Shown here piece after piece: positions 37,320 to 44,918 of a DNA stretch of 64,000 nt. The notes under the pieces are model-generated. The model did no database searches. It had not been told where the DNA came from and was given only the letters and a program-made list of their open reading frames with translations. The stretch is from Rhodospirillales bacterium (lineage in GTDB: Bacteria > Pseudomonadota > Alphaproteobacteria > Rhodospirillales > Magnetovibrionaceae), in the NCBI GenBank assembly GCA_024653965.1, contig JANLGW010000026.1, positions 59,470 to 123,469 on the forward strand, read 5' to 3'. The stretch's first letter is position 1. The number at the start of each line of letters is the position of its first letter. The position numbers and the translations under genes are program-made.

Positions 37320-38120
37320 ATGAATGTGTCCATATCTACCCTCCTCTCTATCATCCTGTCGTTTACTCTGTTTTTGGGCTCCATCTTCATCAGCACCAGC
37401 GACATCACGATCTTCTGGGATCCTGCCAGCGTGGTTATGGTCGTGGGCGGCACGCTGGCGGCGGCGTTCGTTTCTTATGAACCCCGCTACGTGATTTTAT
37501 CGCTTAAACTCATCGCACGCATCATCTACACGCCAAAAGTCGGCCGCGACATCCTCAAAGCCGAGGTTGGACGCATGATCCGCTGGGCCTATGTGATGCA
37601 AAAAGGCGGCCCGCCCGCGCTGGAAGCCGAAGCGCTAAAAAGCGCCAAAGGTGACAAGTTCCTGACCTTCGGTCTCGAAATGGTGTCGAGCGGTTATACC
37701 GGCGCCGAGATGCGCGACATTCTTACCAACCTGATCGAGACCTCGTTCGGCCGCAACACGGTGCTGGTGGGCATTCTGAAGGCCATGGCCGCCAACGCCC
37801 CTGCCTTCGGCATGATCGGCACCCTGGTCGGGCTGGTCATCATGTTGAAGAATATGGCCGGCGACCCTTCACAGTTGGGCACCGGTCTCGCCGTTGCATT
37901 GCTCACCACCCTTTACGGCATTTTGGTCGCGCGCCTGATTTTTTTGCCCGCCGCCAATAAAATCATGCAGCGCGAACAGATCGTGCGTTTCCGCAATTAT
38001 CTGGTGGCCGAAGGGCTGATCTTGATGGCCGATCGCAAAAGCCCGCGTTATATCCAAGATAAAATGAACAGTTACTTGGATCCGTCCATCCACTTCAACA
38101 TCGACGCCGCGCGCAAGTAA
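37320..38120 (+). CDS. motA: Flagellar motor stator protein MotA (PomA-type)
   Basis: 266 residues with four membrane helices, two at the N-terminus (IILSFTLFLGSIFIST, VVMVVGGTLAAAFVSY) and two in the C-terminal half (FGMIGTLVGLVIMLKNM, VALLTTLYGILVARLIF). The cytoplasmic loop between carries the charged residues that contact FliG. With MotB it forms the ion channel that drives the flagellum; short MotA of this shape is of the PomA subgroup, so Na+ or H+ use cannot be told. A strong G-rich site (AGGGGGGGGAAG) precedes the ATG. It is 24 bp ahead of motB. Confidence 0.94.
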   Translation: MNVSISTLLSIILSFTLFLGSIFISTSDITIFWDPASVVMVVGGTLAAAFVSYEPRYVILSLKLIARIIYTPKVGRDILKAEVGRMIRWAYVMQKGGPPALEAEALKSAKGDKFLTFGLEMVSSGYTGAEMRDILTNLIETSFGRNTVLVGILKAMAANAPAFGMIGTLVGLVIMLKNMAGDPSQLGTGLAVALLTTLYGILVARLIFLPAANKIMQREQIVRFRNYLVAEGLILMADRKSPRYIQDKMNSYLDPSIHFNIDAARK

Positions 38121-38144
38121 ACGCCTGAACCGGGAAGATTCACC

Positions 38145-38990
38145 GTGCCGCCTCCCCCCATCCAGGAAGAACCAGATGACGAAGAGTGGCTCGGCACATT
38201 TGCCGACACCATTGCTCTGTTGTTGGCATTCTTCGTGATGCTTCTGTCAATCTCTACGATCGACCCAAACAAGTTCGAGTCCGCGATTGATGGCATCAAA
38301 GACGAAATCGGCGGTGTCGGAAAAGAAGCAACACAAACCACCTCACAGGAACTCAAGACCGCCATTGAATCCGCCGCTTTTGAAGTCCAGATGGAACAAG
38401 TGGTTGAGGTGCAAAAAGATGAACGCGGCATCACCATCGAGATGGCGTCGACCTCTTTTTTCAAGCCGGGCACCACTGAAATCCTCGCCGCGGCCCACCC
38501 TCTTTTGAAATCTTGGTCCGCTCTTTTAATCGACGAGAAATTCAAGTATTTCTACATCGAAGTCGAAGGCCATACGGACGACGATCCCATTTCCACGGAA
38601 AAGTTTCCATCCAACTGGGAACTGTCGGCCGACCGCGCGGCGGCGGTGGTGCGCTTCATGGGTGGCGAGGGCGTGCATCCCTTCCAATTAAAAGCCATCG
38701 GGCTTGCCGACTCTCACCCCAAGGCTCCCAATCGCGACCAACTCGGCGTAGCGATCCCGGCAAACCAAGCCAAGAACCGCCGCGTGGTGATCCGTTTGGT
38801 GCAGATGGTCAAAAACGACAAAGAAGAATTCCAAAACGTGCTGCTGGAACAGCGTCTGGCGGAAGAAGAACGCAAACGCCGCGAGGAACAGGCAAAAGCC
38901 GACGCCGCAGCCGACGCCGCAGCCGCAGCGGCGGCAGGGCAAGGTGGCGCGCCCACACCTGCCGAGGCCGTTCCTGCACCCACGCAATAA
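38145..38990 (+). CDS. motB: Flagellar motor stator protein MotB (OmpA-like domain)
   Basis: 281 residues starting at a GTG. The membrane helix near residue 20-38 carries the essential proton/ion-binding Asp in FADTIALLLAFFVMLLS. A periplasmic plug/linker and an OmpA-like peptidoglycan-binding domain follow (EVEGHTDDDPI, LSADRAAAVVRFM, NRRVVIRLV). The C-terminus is a Lys/Arg/Ala-rich helix with a DAAADAAAAAA run. Forms the stator with MotA. A terminator stands 23 bp after its stop. Confidence 0.93.
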   Translation: MPPPPIQEEPDDEEWLGTFADTIALLLAFFVMLLSISTIDPNKFESAIDGIKDEIGGVGKEATQTTSQELKTAIESAAFEVQMEQVVEVQKDERGITIEMASTSFFKPGTTEILAAAHPLLKSWSALLIDEKFKYFYIEVEGHTDDDPISTEKFPSNWELSADRAAAVVRFMGGEGVHPFQLKAIGLADSHPKAPNRDQLGVAIPANQAKNRRVVIRLVQMVKNDKEEFQNVLLEQRLAEEERKRREEQAKADAAADAAAAAAAGQGGAPTPAEAVPAPTQ

Positions 38991-39012
38991 ACTTGCGGCA
39001 TTTCATGGATAC

Positions 39013-39057
39013 AAAAAAAACCGCCTCTCCCGATATGCTCGAGGGGCAGTTTTTTTA
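39013..39057 (+). terminator. Rho-independent terminator of motAB
   Basis: Stem AAAACCGCCTCTC / GAGGGGCAGTTTT (two G-T pairs) with a loop of about 11 bases, preceded by A-run and followed by a T-run. Confidence 0.85.
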
Positions 39058-39093
39058 TAGGTTTAAATCAAAACTCGATCAGTCACCGCCCGA

Positions 39094-39921
39094 TCAATCG
39101 CCGTAGGTCAGCACCATACCTTCGCGCGCAACGAAGGTGCCATCCCATTCCGCTTTGGCTTCTTCACCCAGTTTATCCATGAACAGGTCTTCATGTTCAG
39201 GGTCATGGTGGAATATGGCCATGGACTTCGCCCCGGCGGCGCGGCACAGCTTAACACCCTCGTTCCAGGTCGAATGGCCCCAGCCGATTTTAGAAGGAAA
39301 CTCCTGCTCGGTGTAGGTGCTGTCGTAAATCACCAAGTCGGCGCCTTCGATCAATTTAAGAATGTTCTGATCCAGCTTGCCGGGAACGTGTTCGGTATCG
39401 GTGACATAACAAATGGAATGCCCACCGCTTTCGATACGGTAGCCCGTCGCGCCATTGGGATGATTCAAGGCGGCGGTGCGCACATGCACGTCCTCATAAA
39501 TATCGAATTCCGAACCGGCTTCAAAATCTTCAAACCGCATTTTCGCCTGCATGGCCGACAGCGGCACGGGGAACATGGGGTTATCCATCTGCGCCGCCAG
39601 CACGTTTTGAATGCCTTCTTTGCCGCGCAGGTGTCCCGCTAAAATGTGAACGGAACGACGCGGGTCGTAAGCGGGAACAAAAAACGGAAAACCGTTGATG
39701 TGATCCCAGTGGGTATGCGTGAGCAAAATGTGAATGTTGGCGACGTCATCTTTCATGTACGTCTGGCCCAAACCACGAACCCCCGTGCCCGCATCCAAAA
39801 TCAGGCGATGACCATTGGCCGTCACTTCAATACAACTGGTATTGCCGCCATATTTGATATGGTTTGGAGAAGGACAAGCGATGCTACCCCGCACGCCCCA
39901 GAATTTTACCGACAGTGACAT
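39094..39921 (-). CDS. MBL-fold metallo-hydrolase
   Basis: 275 residues from the ATG at 39921 (GGGGAAT 4 bases upstream). The zinc motif HTHWDH is in LLTHTHWDHINGFPFF, with a further His in AALNHPNGATGYRI and Asp in LVIYDSTYTEQEF. The N-terminus SVKFWGVRGSIACPSPNHIKYGG is typical of the cyclic-phosphodiesterase-like branch of the beta-lactamase superfamily. The substrate is unknown. It is convergent with motB across the terminator. Confidence 0.85.
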   Translation of the reverse strand: MSLSVKFWGVRGSIACPSPNHIKYGGNTSCIEVTANGHRLILDAGTGVRGLGQTYMKDDVANIHILLTHTHWDHINGFPFFVPAYDPRRSVHILAGHLRGKEGIQNVLAAQMDNPMFPVPLSAMQAKMRFEDFEAGSEFDIYEDVHVRTAALNHPNGATGYRIESGGHSICYVTDTEHVPGKLDQNILKLIEGADLVIYDSTYTEQEFPSKIGWGHSTWNEGVKLCRAAGAKSMAIFHHDPEHEDLFMDKLGEEAKAEWDGTFVAREGMVLTYGD

Positions 39922-40037
39922 ATATTCCCCGTTACACAATTGTATGGTTAATGGCACTCCAACGCCCATTGGAATACCAAGTCAGCGGGCCGCCGAAATC
40001 TTAGCCCATATCCTTATATATTTGGAAGTGACGGCGA

Positions 40038-40787
40038 TCACATCCTAATGATTTTTATAGGCGTTCCGGGCCCGATGGACAGAATATTGTGGGCATTTGC
40101 CCGGTTCGCGGCGATTTCCATCAATCCCACCGCATTTTCATGACAAAACAGTGACCCCGATTCGCTCTCGGCAAACGTCCTTAACCGGACCAGCGTGCGC
40201 CCCGCGACCACCAACGTATCGTTTGGCCCCACGGTTGTAGCCCGTACGCCGGTCATCAAATTGCCAAACCCATCGCCATAGATCACTTCTTCGACATCGT
40301 CGGGAAATTGCGCATGGCGCACATCCCCCAACTCCAGCGGACGAAGGCCTTCCAGATTTCCCGTCGCAATTTGAGCGGCGATGGGCGCAAACAGATCGCG
40401 GCCATGAAACGTCGCGGAAAGGTGCTCGGGCCGCCACACGATCTCATAGGCCTTTGCGCCATCGGGCCAGCGTCGCACCGTGTGCTCAAACAGCCCGTTT
40501 AACGGTCCGACGAACCATCGCCCACCCGCAAACACCGCGCCGGGCTTGCGCGCGTCCGTGCCGACGTCGGGATCGACGACGCAGACGAACACGCTGCCTA
40601 AGGGGAAGTCGCTTGCGTGCGCCGCCAGCAATACCGAACCCGCGCGCACACCATAGGCCGGAACATCATGGAACAAATCGACGATGGGATGATCGGGCGC
40701 GTCAAGACCTAAGCGCGCTTTCATCTGCCCCGTATAGGGCAAACCGAAATCGCAAAACAACACCACGGGCGGACACGGTTTGGACAT
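40038..40787 (-). CDS. SAM hydroxide adenosyltransferase (SAM hydrolase, DUF62 family)
   Basis: 249 residues from the ATG at 40787; the region upstream belongs to the rpoH gap. It splits S-adenosylmethionine into adenosine and methionine. Family features: LFCDFGLPYTGQMKARL at the N-terminus, with the catalytic Asp, VVDPDVGTDARKPGAVF, WFVGPLNGLFEHTV, and VEEVIYGDGFGNLMTGV near the C-terminus. It follows rpoH by 37 bp in the same direction and could be cotranscribed. Confidence 0.88.
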   Translation of the reverse strand: MSKPCPPVVLFCDFGLPYTGQMKARLGLDAPDHPIVDLFHDVPAYGVRAGSVLLAAHASDFPLGSVFVCVVDPDVGTDARKPGAVFAGGRWFVGPLNGLFEHTVRRWPDGAKAYEIVWRPEHLSATFHGRDLFAPIAAQIATGNLEGLRPLELGDVRHAQFPDDVEEVIYGDGFGNLMTGVRATTVGPNDTLVVAGRTLVRLRTFAESESGSLFCHENAVGLMEIAANRANAHNILSIGPGTPIKIIRM

Positions 40788-40824
40788 GACGCAAGTATCG
40801 CGCCCACCCGACCGAATGCCAAGA

Positions 40825-41769
40825 CTATTCGATGAACGCGACGTCCGTTCCCATGACCGCCATGGCGGCTTGTTCACGACCGGCGGCAATGGCCGCCGTC
40901 ACGGCGGCTTGCACCCGTTCAAACGCGCGCACTTCCAACTGGCGCACCCGTTCGCGGGAAATGCCGTAATGCTCGCCCAATTCTTCCAGCGTCACCGGAT
41001 TATCCTTCAAGCGGCGCTCAATGAAAATATGGCGATCGCGCTCATCAAGATCGGCAATGGCGTTCTGCAACAAGTTATGATGCAGGCTGCTTTCTTCGCC
41101 CATCGACAGTTGGTCTTCCGGCGATGCGCCCTCGTCGACCAACTGGTCTTGAAACTCCATGGTCGAGCCTTCGTCATTACCCACCGGGGCGTTGAGGCTC
41201 ATATCCCGAGAGGCCAAGCGGCGGTTCATATTGACGATTTCGTCTTCGGAAATGGACAAGTCGGTGGACAACAGCTTGGCCTGCTGCGGCGTCAGATCAT
41301 ACGCATCACCAATGCCTAAACGTTGTTTATGCCGACGCAGGCTGAAAAACAGTTTCTTTTGCGCCGCCACGGTGCCCATCTTGACCAACGACCACGAACG
41401 CAAAACGTATTCGGTGATTGCCGCCTTGATCCACCACATCGCGTAGGTGGAAAGACGAAACCCACGTTCAGGTTCGAATTTTTTGACGGCCTTCATCAGG
41501 CCGATGTTGCCTTCGGAAATCAGGTCCGAGACCGGCAATCCATAACCCTTGTAGCCCATGGCAATTTTGACCACCAAGCGCAGATGGCTGGTGACCAGCT
41601 TGTGCGCGGCCTCGACATCTTCGGCGTCGCGCCAACGCTCGGCCAGCATAAGCTCTTCATCGGGCTTCAACACGGGGTACGACCACGCTTCCTTCAAATA
41701 CTGGGCAAGGCTGCCCTCGGAAGATAAAGCGGAGAGGTTTCCGGTGGTTATGTTCGCGGTGCTGCTCAT
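40825..41769 (-). CDS. rpoH: RNA polymerase sigma-32 factor (heat shock)
   Basis: 314 residues from the ATG at 41769. Region 2 is clear (LISEGNIGLMKAVKKFEPER, STYAMWWIKAAITEYV). The RpoH box is present as QKKLFFSLRRHK, which separates it from RpoD/RpoS. Region 4 ends with EELGEHYGISRERVRQLEVRAFERV. It directs heat-shock promoters; alphaproteobacteria often have two copies and only this one is visible. The 5' part of the mRNA may be structured for thermal control; I could not test this. Confidence 0.94.
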   Translation of the reverse strand: MSSTANITTGNLSALSSEGSLAQYLKEAWSYPVLKPDEELMLAERWRDAEDVEAAHKLVTSHLRLVVKIAMGYKGYGLPVSDLISEGNIGLMKAVKKFEPERGFRLSTYAMWWIKAAITEYVLRSWSLVKMGTVAAQKKLFFSLRRHKQRLGIGDAYDLTPQQAKLLSTDLSISEDEIVNMNRRLASRDMSLNAPVGNDEGSTMEFQDQLVDEGASPEDQLSMGEESSLHHNLLQNAIADLDERDRHIFIERRLKDNPVTLEELGEHYGISRERVRQLEVRAFERVQAAVTAAIAAGREQAAMAVMGTDVAFIE

Positions 41770-41844
41770 CGTGCGTTCAACTCCCAAATCTGCAAAATGC
41801 CTACAAAGGCCACTTCACGTGATGCGGTGGTGCAGGGCCGTCAC

Positions 41845-41994
41845 TCAGCGATTGGAGCGAGGCGCGCGTTCGCGACGCACCCGAACCGGACGCAGACTGA
41901 CTTGCTTTGAGGGGAGGAAAGCCAATACGGCGATCAGAAATGCGCTGCCCAGGACAAACGCCGGCACGGCAAACGCCACAATCATTTCTGTCAT
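41845..41994 (-). CDS. Small single-pass membrane protein upstream of rpoH
   Basis: 49 residues, too short to be picked by a 60-residue cut-off. An almost ideal AGGAGG lies 9 bases before the ATG. Residues 4-28 form a membrane helix (MIVAFAVPAFVLGSAFLIAV...), followed by a strongly basic tail (RPVRVRRERAPRSNR), so the tail should face the cytoplasm. It reads toward rpoH, 75 bp upstream of its start, and may share its transcript. No family recognised. Confidence 0.6.
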   Translation of the reverse strand: MTEMIVAFAVPAFVLGSAFLIAVLAFLPSKQVSLRPVRVRRERAPRSNR

Positions 41995-42279
41995 CTGGTC
42001 ATCCTCCTTTTGAAGCAATGGACCCTACAGTACTGCCCTACAAATGCGGCAAAGACGTGACGGGTTTTGCCCATTGGTCCTTGCAACGCCCTTGCGGGGC
42101 AAAATCCGCCGTTCCAGGCCGGATTTTCAAGCGCCTTCGCGCCCTATCGGCCCCATATGGGCGCCGACGGAGTGATCGTCCCATAATTGCCCCACTAAAG
42201 TCAAGGGTCATAGGGTGCATAAAGGGCGATCGCTCAAGCATACCGACGCTCAACGGGTGGTCCTGTGAAACGGCAAAAC

Positions 42280-42459
42280 AAAAAAAGTGACGGAACGAAG
42301 CCAAATTCTCCTTATTTTCCAAGGGGTGGTTATCCCCATATGCGCACACCCTATACACACGCCCAAACGCCGCTTATGGACAAGAGATGCAGCGAAGCAC
42401 CGCCGCGGCGGGGCTGGCGCGATTGGACCAAAAGCAAATATAGGAATATATAGCACATT
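42280..42459. repeat. Intergenic element, copy II
   Basis: Opens with an A-run then GTGACGGAACGAA and closes with ATAGGAATATATAGCA (42439-42454), the same outer motifs as 28807-29000, with TATTTTCCAA near the first end in both. The inner part contains TTATCCCCA, one mismatch group away from a DnaA box; this may be chance. Confidence 0.5.
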
Positions 42460-42631
42460 TGGGAAAGATTATCAACTGTTCTGTCGATAACGCACACTTT
42501 CAAGGGAACTTAGGGCCACCTTAACGCCCCGCCCGGCGTGGCTCGACCCTGCACATAAAAAAGAGACGCCGCCGCAACCCACGGCTGGCCCGCCGATCCG
42601 GGTCGGTGAAGCCGAACCCGGTGGCCCGACC

Positions 42632-42651
42632 ATCCCCACGTTCAGACCATG
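42632..42651. repeat. 20 bp direct repeat, left copy
   Basis: ATCCCCACGTTCAGACCATG, found identically at 43852-43871. The two copies bracket 1.2 kb holding the tRNA remnant and the SEC-C gene. Confidence 0.85.
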
Positions 42652-42674
42652 CCTATCCGCTTAACACAGACACC

Positions 42675-42688
42675 CACTAAATTTAGTG
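42675..42688. promoter_or_regulatory. 14 bp perfect palindrome
   Basis: CACTAAATTTAGTG is fully self-complementary. Its size and AT core suit a dimeric regulator operator, but no nearby start or regulator confirms this. Confidence 0.3.
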
Positions 42689-42771
42689 CAACCGACACGC
42701 CTTGCCGCCCCCGTTAAATGGTCCGTTTTTGACCATAGGCGGACATTCTTCATATTAAACACCGGAATGTT

Positions 42772-42802
42772 GCAGGTTCAAATCTCGCCCCCGCAACCAC
42801 CA
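42772..42802 (+). pseudogene. Decayed 3' end of an initiator tRNA (fMet) gene
   Basis: GCAGGTTCAAATC then TCGCCCCCGCAACCACCA matches the T-arm and acceptor end of bacterial tRNA-fMet, whose usual ending is ...GGTTCAAATCCTGCCCCCGCAACCA. The T-stem has lost pairing (GCAGG against CTCGC), and no anticodon arm or 5' half with the GCGGGG acceptor strand is present upstream, so it is a remnant. Alphaproteobacterial rrn operons often end with tRNA-fMet, and a terminator follows here too. Confidence 0.6.
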
Positions 42803-42810
42803 ACAATTGA

Positions 42811-42845
42811 CACCCCGGCTCATCGGAGCCGGGGTGTTTTGTTAT
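42811..42845 (+). terminator. Strong Rho-independent terminator after the tRNA remnant
   Basis: Perfect 10 bp stem CACCCCGGCT / AGCCGGGGTG with a six-base loop, then TTTTGTTATG. It is 8 bp after the CCA of the tRNA-like end. Confidence 0.85.
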
Positions 42846-42980
42846 GTCTGCTGTTTGCCCAAAAGCTGAAATCTTACGACATTGATTTGAACTTCAAGTT
42901 TTAGCTAGAAGTGGTCAAGCAGCGAGGCGCAATGATAAGATGAGGGACAGTCAATCATCACACCTGTAGGCGATAAATGA

Positions 42981-43760
42981 ATGGGTAAAATTGGTCGCAA
43001 TGATCCATGTATGTGTGGCAGCGGGAAAAAATACAAACGATGCTGTTTGCTAGAAGCGGAAAAGCAGAGAGCACATCAGCGAGCAATGACGAATTTGGCT
43101 AAAAAACTACAAAACGGCGAGCTTCCCTTTCGTGCGGAAATACAATCTGATGATGGAAAACCGGCCTCGTTGAAAGTCATGGGTGCTACGGTGATTAATG
43201 AATCTGGTGAGCAGATTATTTTTGAAGACGAAATCGAGCTAACCGTAGGCGAGCATGGTCCTTCAAAGGCTGTTTTTGAAGTACCCATTCAAAAAGATAA
43301 GCCTGGAAGAATTCTAACGGTTGGAGGCGCTAAAGTTATCGGCACGGCGGAGTTTTATAATTTCTGCTTGGCATCAAAAAAACTCGAAGCGAAAAGCCCA
43401 AACGGACTTTTCGCTAGTATAAAAACTCAAAGACAGAGGGATATCGGCGCAGATGTTTGCCACATTTATTTTGGTGAAAAAGGCAGAGAAGAAAGTGTTG
43501 GTGCTGACGGACAGAAAGATCGTCCGCATATCTGTCTAGCATCCACAGGCGCAGGCTTATACACTCGACTCGCTTCCTATAAATGCACAATTATGAGCAG
43601 CGCTTCATACGAACGCGATTCGAAGGTCATGTCAGTAGATACGGTTTCTATAAAGGTGGAAGACTGGCGTGAGGTATTGAAAGTTTCGTTCAGCGTCGAC
43701 CACAGCGATAAGAGTGTTGAAATCATACAGGCTAATTTTGTGCCGATCAAAAATACCTAA
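42981..43760 (+). CDS. SEC-C motif protein of unknown function
   Basis: 259 residues. The first 25 residues hold a SEC-C zinc motif, GRNDPCMCGSGKKYKRCC (Cys-x-Cys ... Cys-Cys), as found at the end of SecA and in many accessory proteins. The remaining 230 residues are mixed alpha/beta with no motif I recognise. Base composition is more AT-rich than the neighbours and codon use differs (frequent AAA, GAA, ATA), consistent with acquisition. It lies alone between two 20 bp direct repeats. Confidence 0.75.
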   Translation: MGKIGRNDPCMCGSGKKYKRCCLLEAEKQRAHQRAMTNLAKKLQNGELPFRAEIQSDDGKPASLKVMGATVINESGEQIIFEDEIELTVGEHGPSKAVFEVPIQKDKPGRILTVGGAKVIGTAEFYNFCLASKKLEAKSPNGLFASIKTQRQRDIGADVCHIYFGEKGREESVGADGQKDRPHICLASTGAGLYTRLASYKCTIMSSASYERDSKVMSVDTVSIKVEDWREVLKVSFSVDHSDKSVEIIQANFVPIKNT

Positions 43761-43810
43761 CACCATCATCTCTTGCACCCGGGAAGTAACTTACTAAGCG
43801 ATATAACAGG

Positions 43811-43838
43811 ATGACTGCTCAGGGTCACAAGCAGTCAT
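43811..43838. other. Hairpin after the SEC-C gene
   Basis: Inverted repeat ATGACTGCT / AGCAGTCAT with a 10-base loop, 51 bp after the SEC-C stop. There is no T-run, so it is not a standard intrinsic terminator. Confidence 0.5.
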
Positions 43839-43851
43839 GAAAGGTAACCGG

Positions 43852-43871
43852 ATCCCCACGTTCAGACCATG
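43852..43871. repeat. 20 bp direct repeat, right copy
   Basis: Identical to 42632-42651; lies 84 bp before ispH. Confidence 0.85.
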
Positions 43872-43955
43872 GTTATGTGAACGAAAAAAGTTCGCTAAAC
43901 TACGCCGGACCCCGTATGAATACGCCCCAAACCAACCGGAGCCCATCGCCCGACC

Positions 43956-44912
43956 ATGCCTAATCTTAAGGCCCTTCGCATCATCCTGGCCCAGCCGCGC
44001 GGCTTTTGCGCGGGCGTGGATCGCGCCATCGCCATCGTCAAAAAGGCGCTGGAAAAATACGGCGCGCCGGTCTACGTGCGCCATGAAATCGTCCACAACA
44101 AATTCGTGGTGGAGGAACTCAAACAACTGGGCGCGGTGTTCGTTCAGGAGTTAAGCGAAGTCCCCGACGGCGCGCACACCATTTTTTCCGCCCACGGCGT
44201 TTCCGACGCCGTCGAAGCCGAAGCCCAGCGCCGCAACCTGCCCTATATCGATGCCGCCTGCCCGTTGGTGACCAAGGTGCACCGCCAGGGCCAGATACAC
44301 GCCGACAAGGGCCAAGAAGTCGTCTTGATCGGCCATGCGGGCCACCCCGAGGTCGAAGGCACGCTGGGGCGTATTCACGGCACCACTCATCTCATCGGCA
44401 GCATCGAAGATGTGGCGGCGCTCGATGTCCGTTCTCCGGACCAACTCGCCTACGTGACCCAGACGACGCTCAGCGTCGATGACACCAAAGGCATCATCGA
44501 TGCGCTCAAAGCCCGTTTCCCCGCCATCACAGGCCCCGACCTGAAAGACATTTGTTACGCCACGCAAAACCGCCAACAAGCGGTGCGCGCCCTGGCGTGT
44601 GGCGGCAAGGTAGACCTGCTGCTGGTGATCGGCGGCAAGAACAGCTCCAACTCCAACCGGCTGCGCGAAATCGGCGCGGACTGCGGTGTGCCCAGTTATT
44701 TGATCGACGACGCCGACAGGTTCGATGCCAAATGGCTCGATGGCGTGAATACCGTCGGCATCACCGCCGGAGCCTCGGCGCCGGAAGTCTTGGTGCAGGG
44801 CGTGCTCGATAAACTGGCGAGCTTAAGGGATATCTTTGTCGAAAACCTAAGCGGCGTCGAAGAAAACATGCATTTCAAAATGCCCGCCGAACTGAGGGAC
44901 GACGCGGCTTAA
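43956..44912 (+). CDS. ispH: 4-hydroxy-3-methylbut-2-enyl diphosphate reductase
   Basis: 318 residues. Last step of the MEP pathway, giving IPP and DMAPP. The three cluster cysteines are in [24 protein letters not shown] and [13 protein letters not shown], and the active-site His and Glu blocks ([24 protein letters not shown]) are intact. It needs a 4Fe-4S cluster. It is convergent with the hopanoid squalene genes, which use its products. Confidence 0.97.
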   Translation: MPNLKALRIILAQPRGFCAGVDRAIAIVKKALEKYGAPVYVRHEIVHNKFVVEELKQLGAVFVQELSEVPDGAHTIFSAHGVSDAVEAEAQRRNLPYIDAACPLVTKVHRQGQIHADKGQEVVLIGHAGHPEVEGTLGRIHGTTHLIGSIEDVAALDVRSPDQLAYVTQTTLSVDDTKGIIDALKARFPAITGPDLKDICYATQNRQQAVRALACGGKVDLLLVIGGKNSSNSNRLREIGADCGVPSYLIDDADRFDAKWLDGVNTVGITAGASAPEVLVQGVLDKLASLRDIFVENLSGVEENMHFKMPAELRDDAA

Positions 44913-44918
44913 AGCTGC

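Larger units (their letters stand above)
42004..42980. other. Gene-poor accessory stretch
   Basis: About 980 bp without a supportable protein gene. It holds the second copy of the intergenic element (42280-42459), a strong hairpin CCGGGTCGG/CCGAACCCGG (42598-42621), a 20 bp direct repeat partner (42632), a 14 bp perfect palindrome (42675), a decayed tRNA-fMet end (42772) and a terminator (42811). Confidence 0.7.

Noticed and set aside
42330..42345. DnaA box (TTATCCCCA) and thus a replication origin
   Set aside because: A single imperfect box with no cluster of boxes and no origin-linked genes nearby.
42541..42660. Possible structured RNA (SRP RNA, 6S or tmRNA) around the CCGGGTCGG hairpin
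   Set aside because: I compared it with the conserved cores I know for SRP RNA, tmRNA and RNase P RNA and found none; only a simple hairpin remains.
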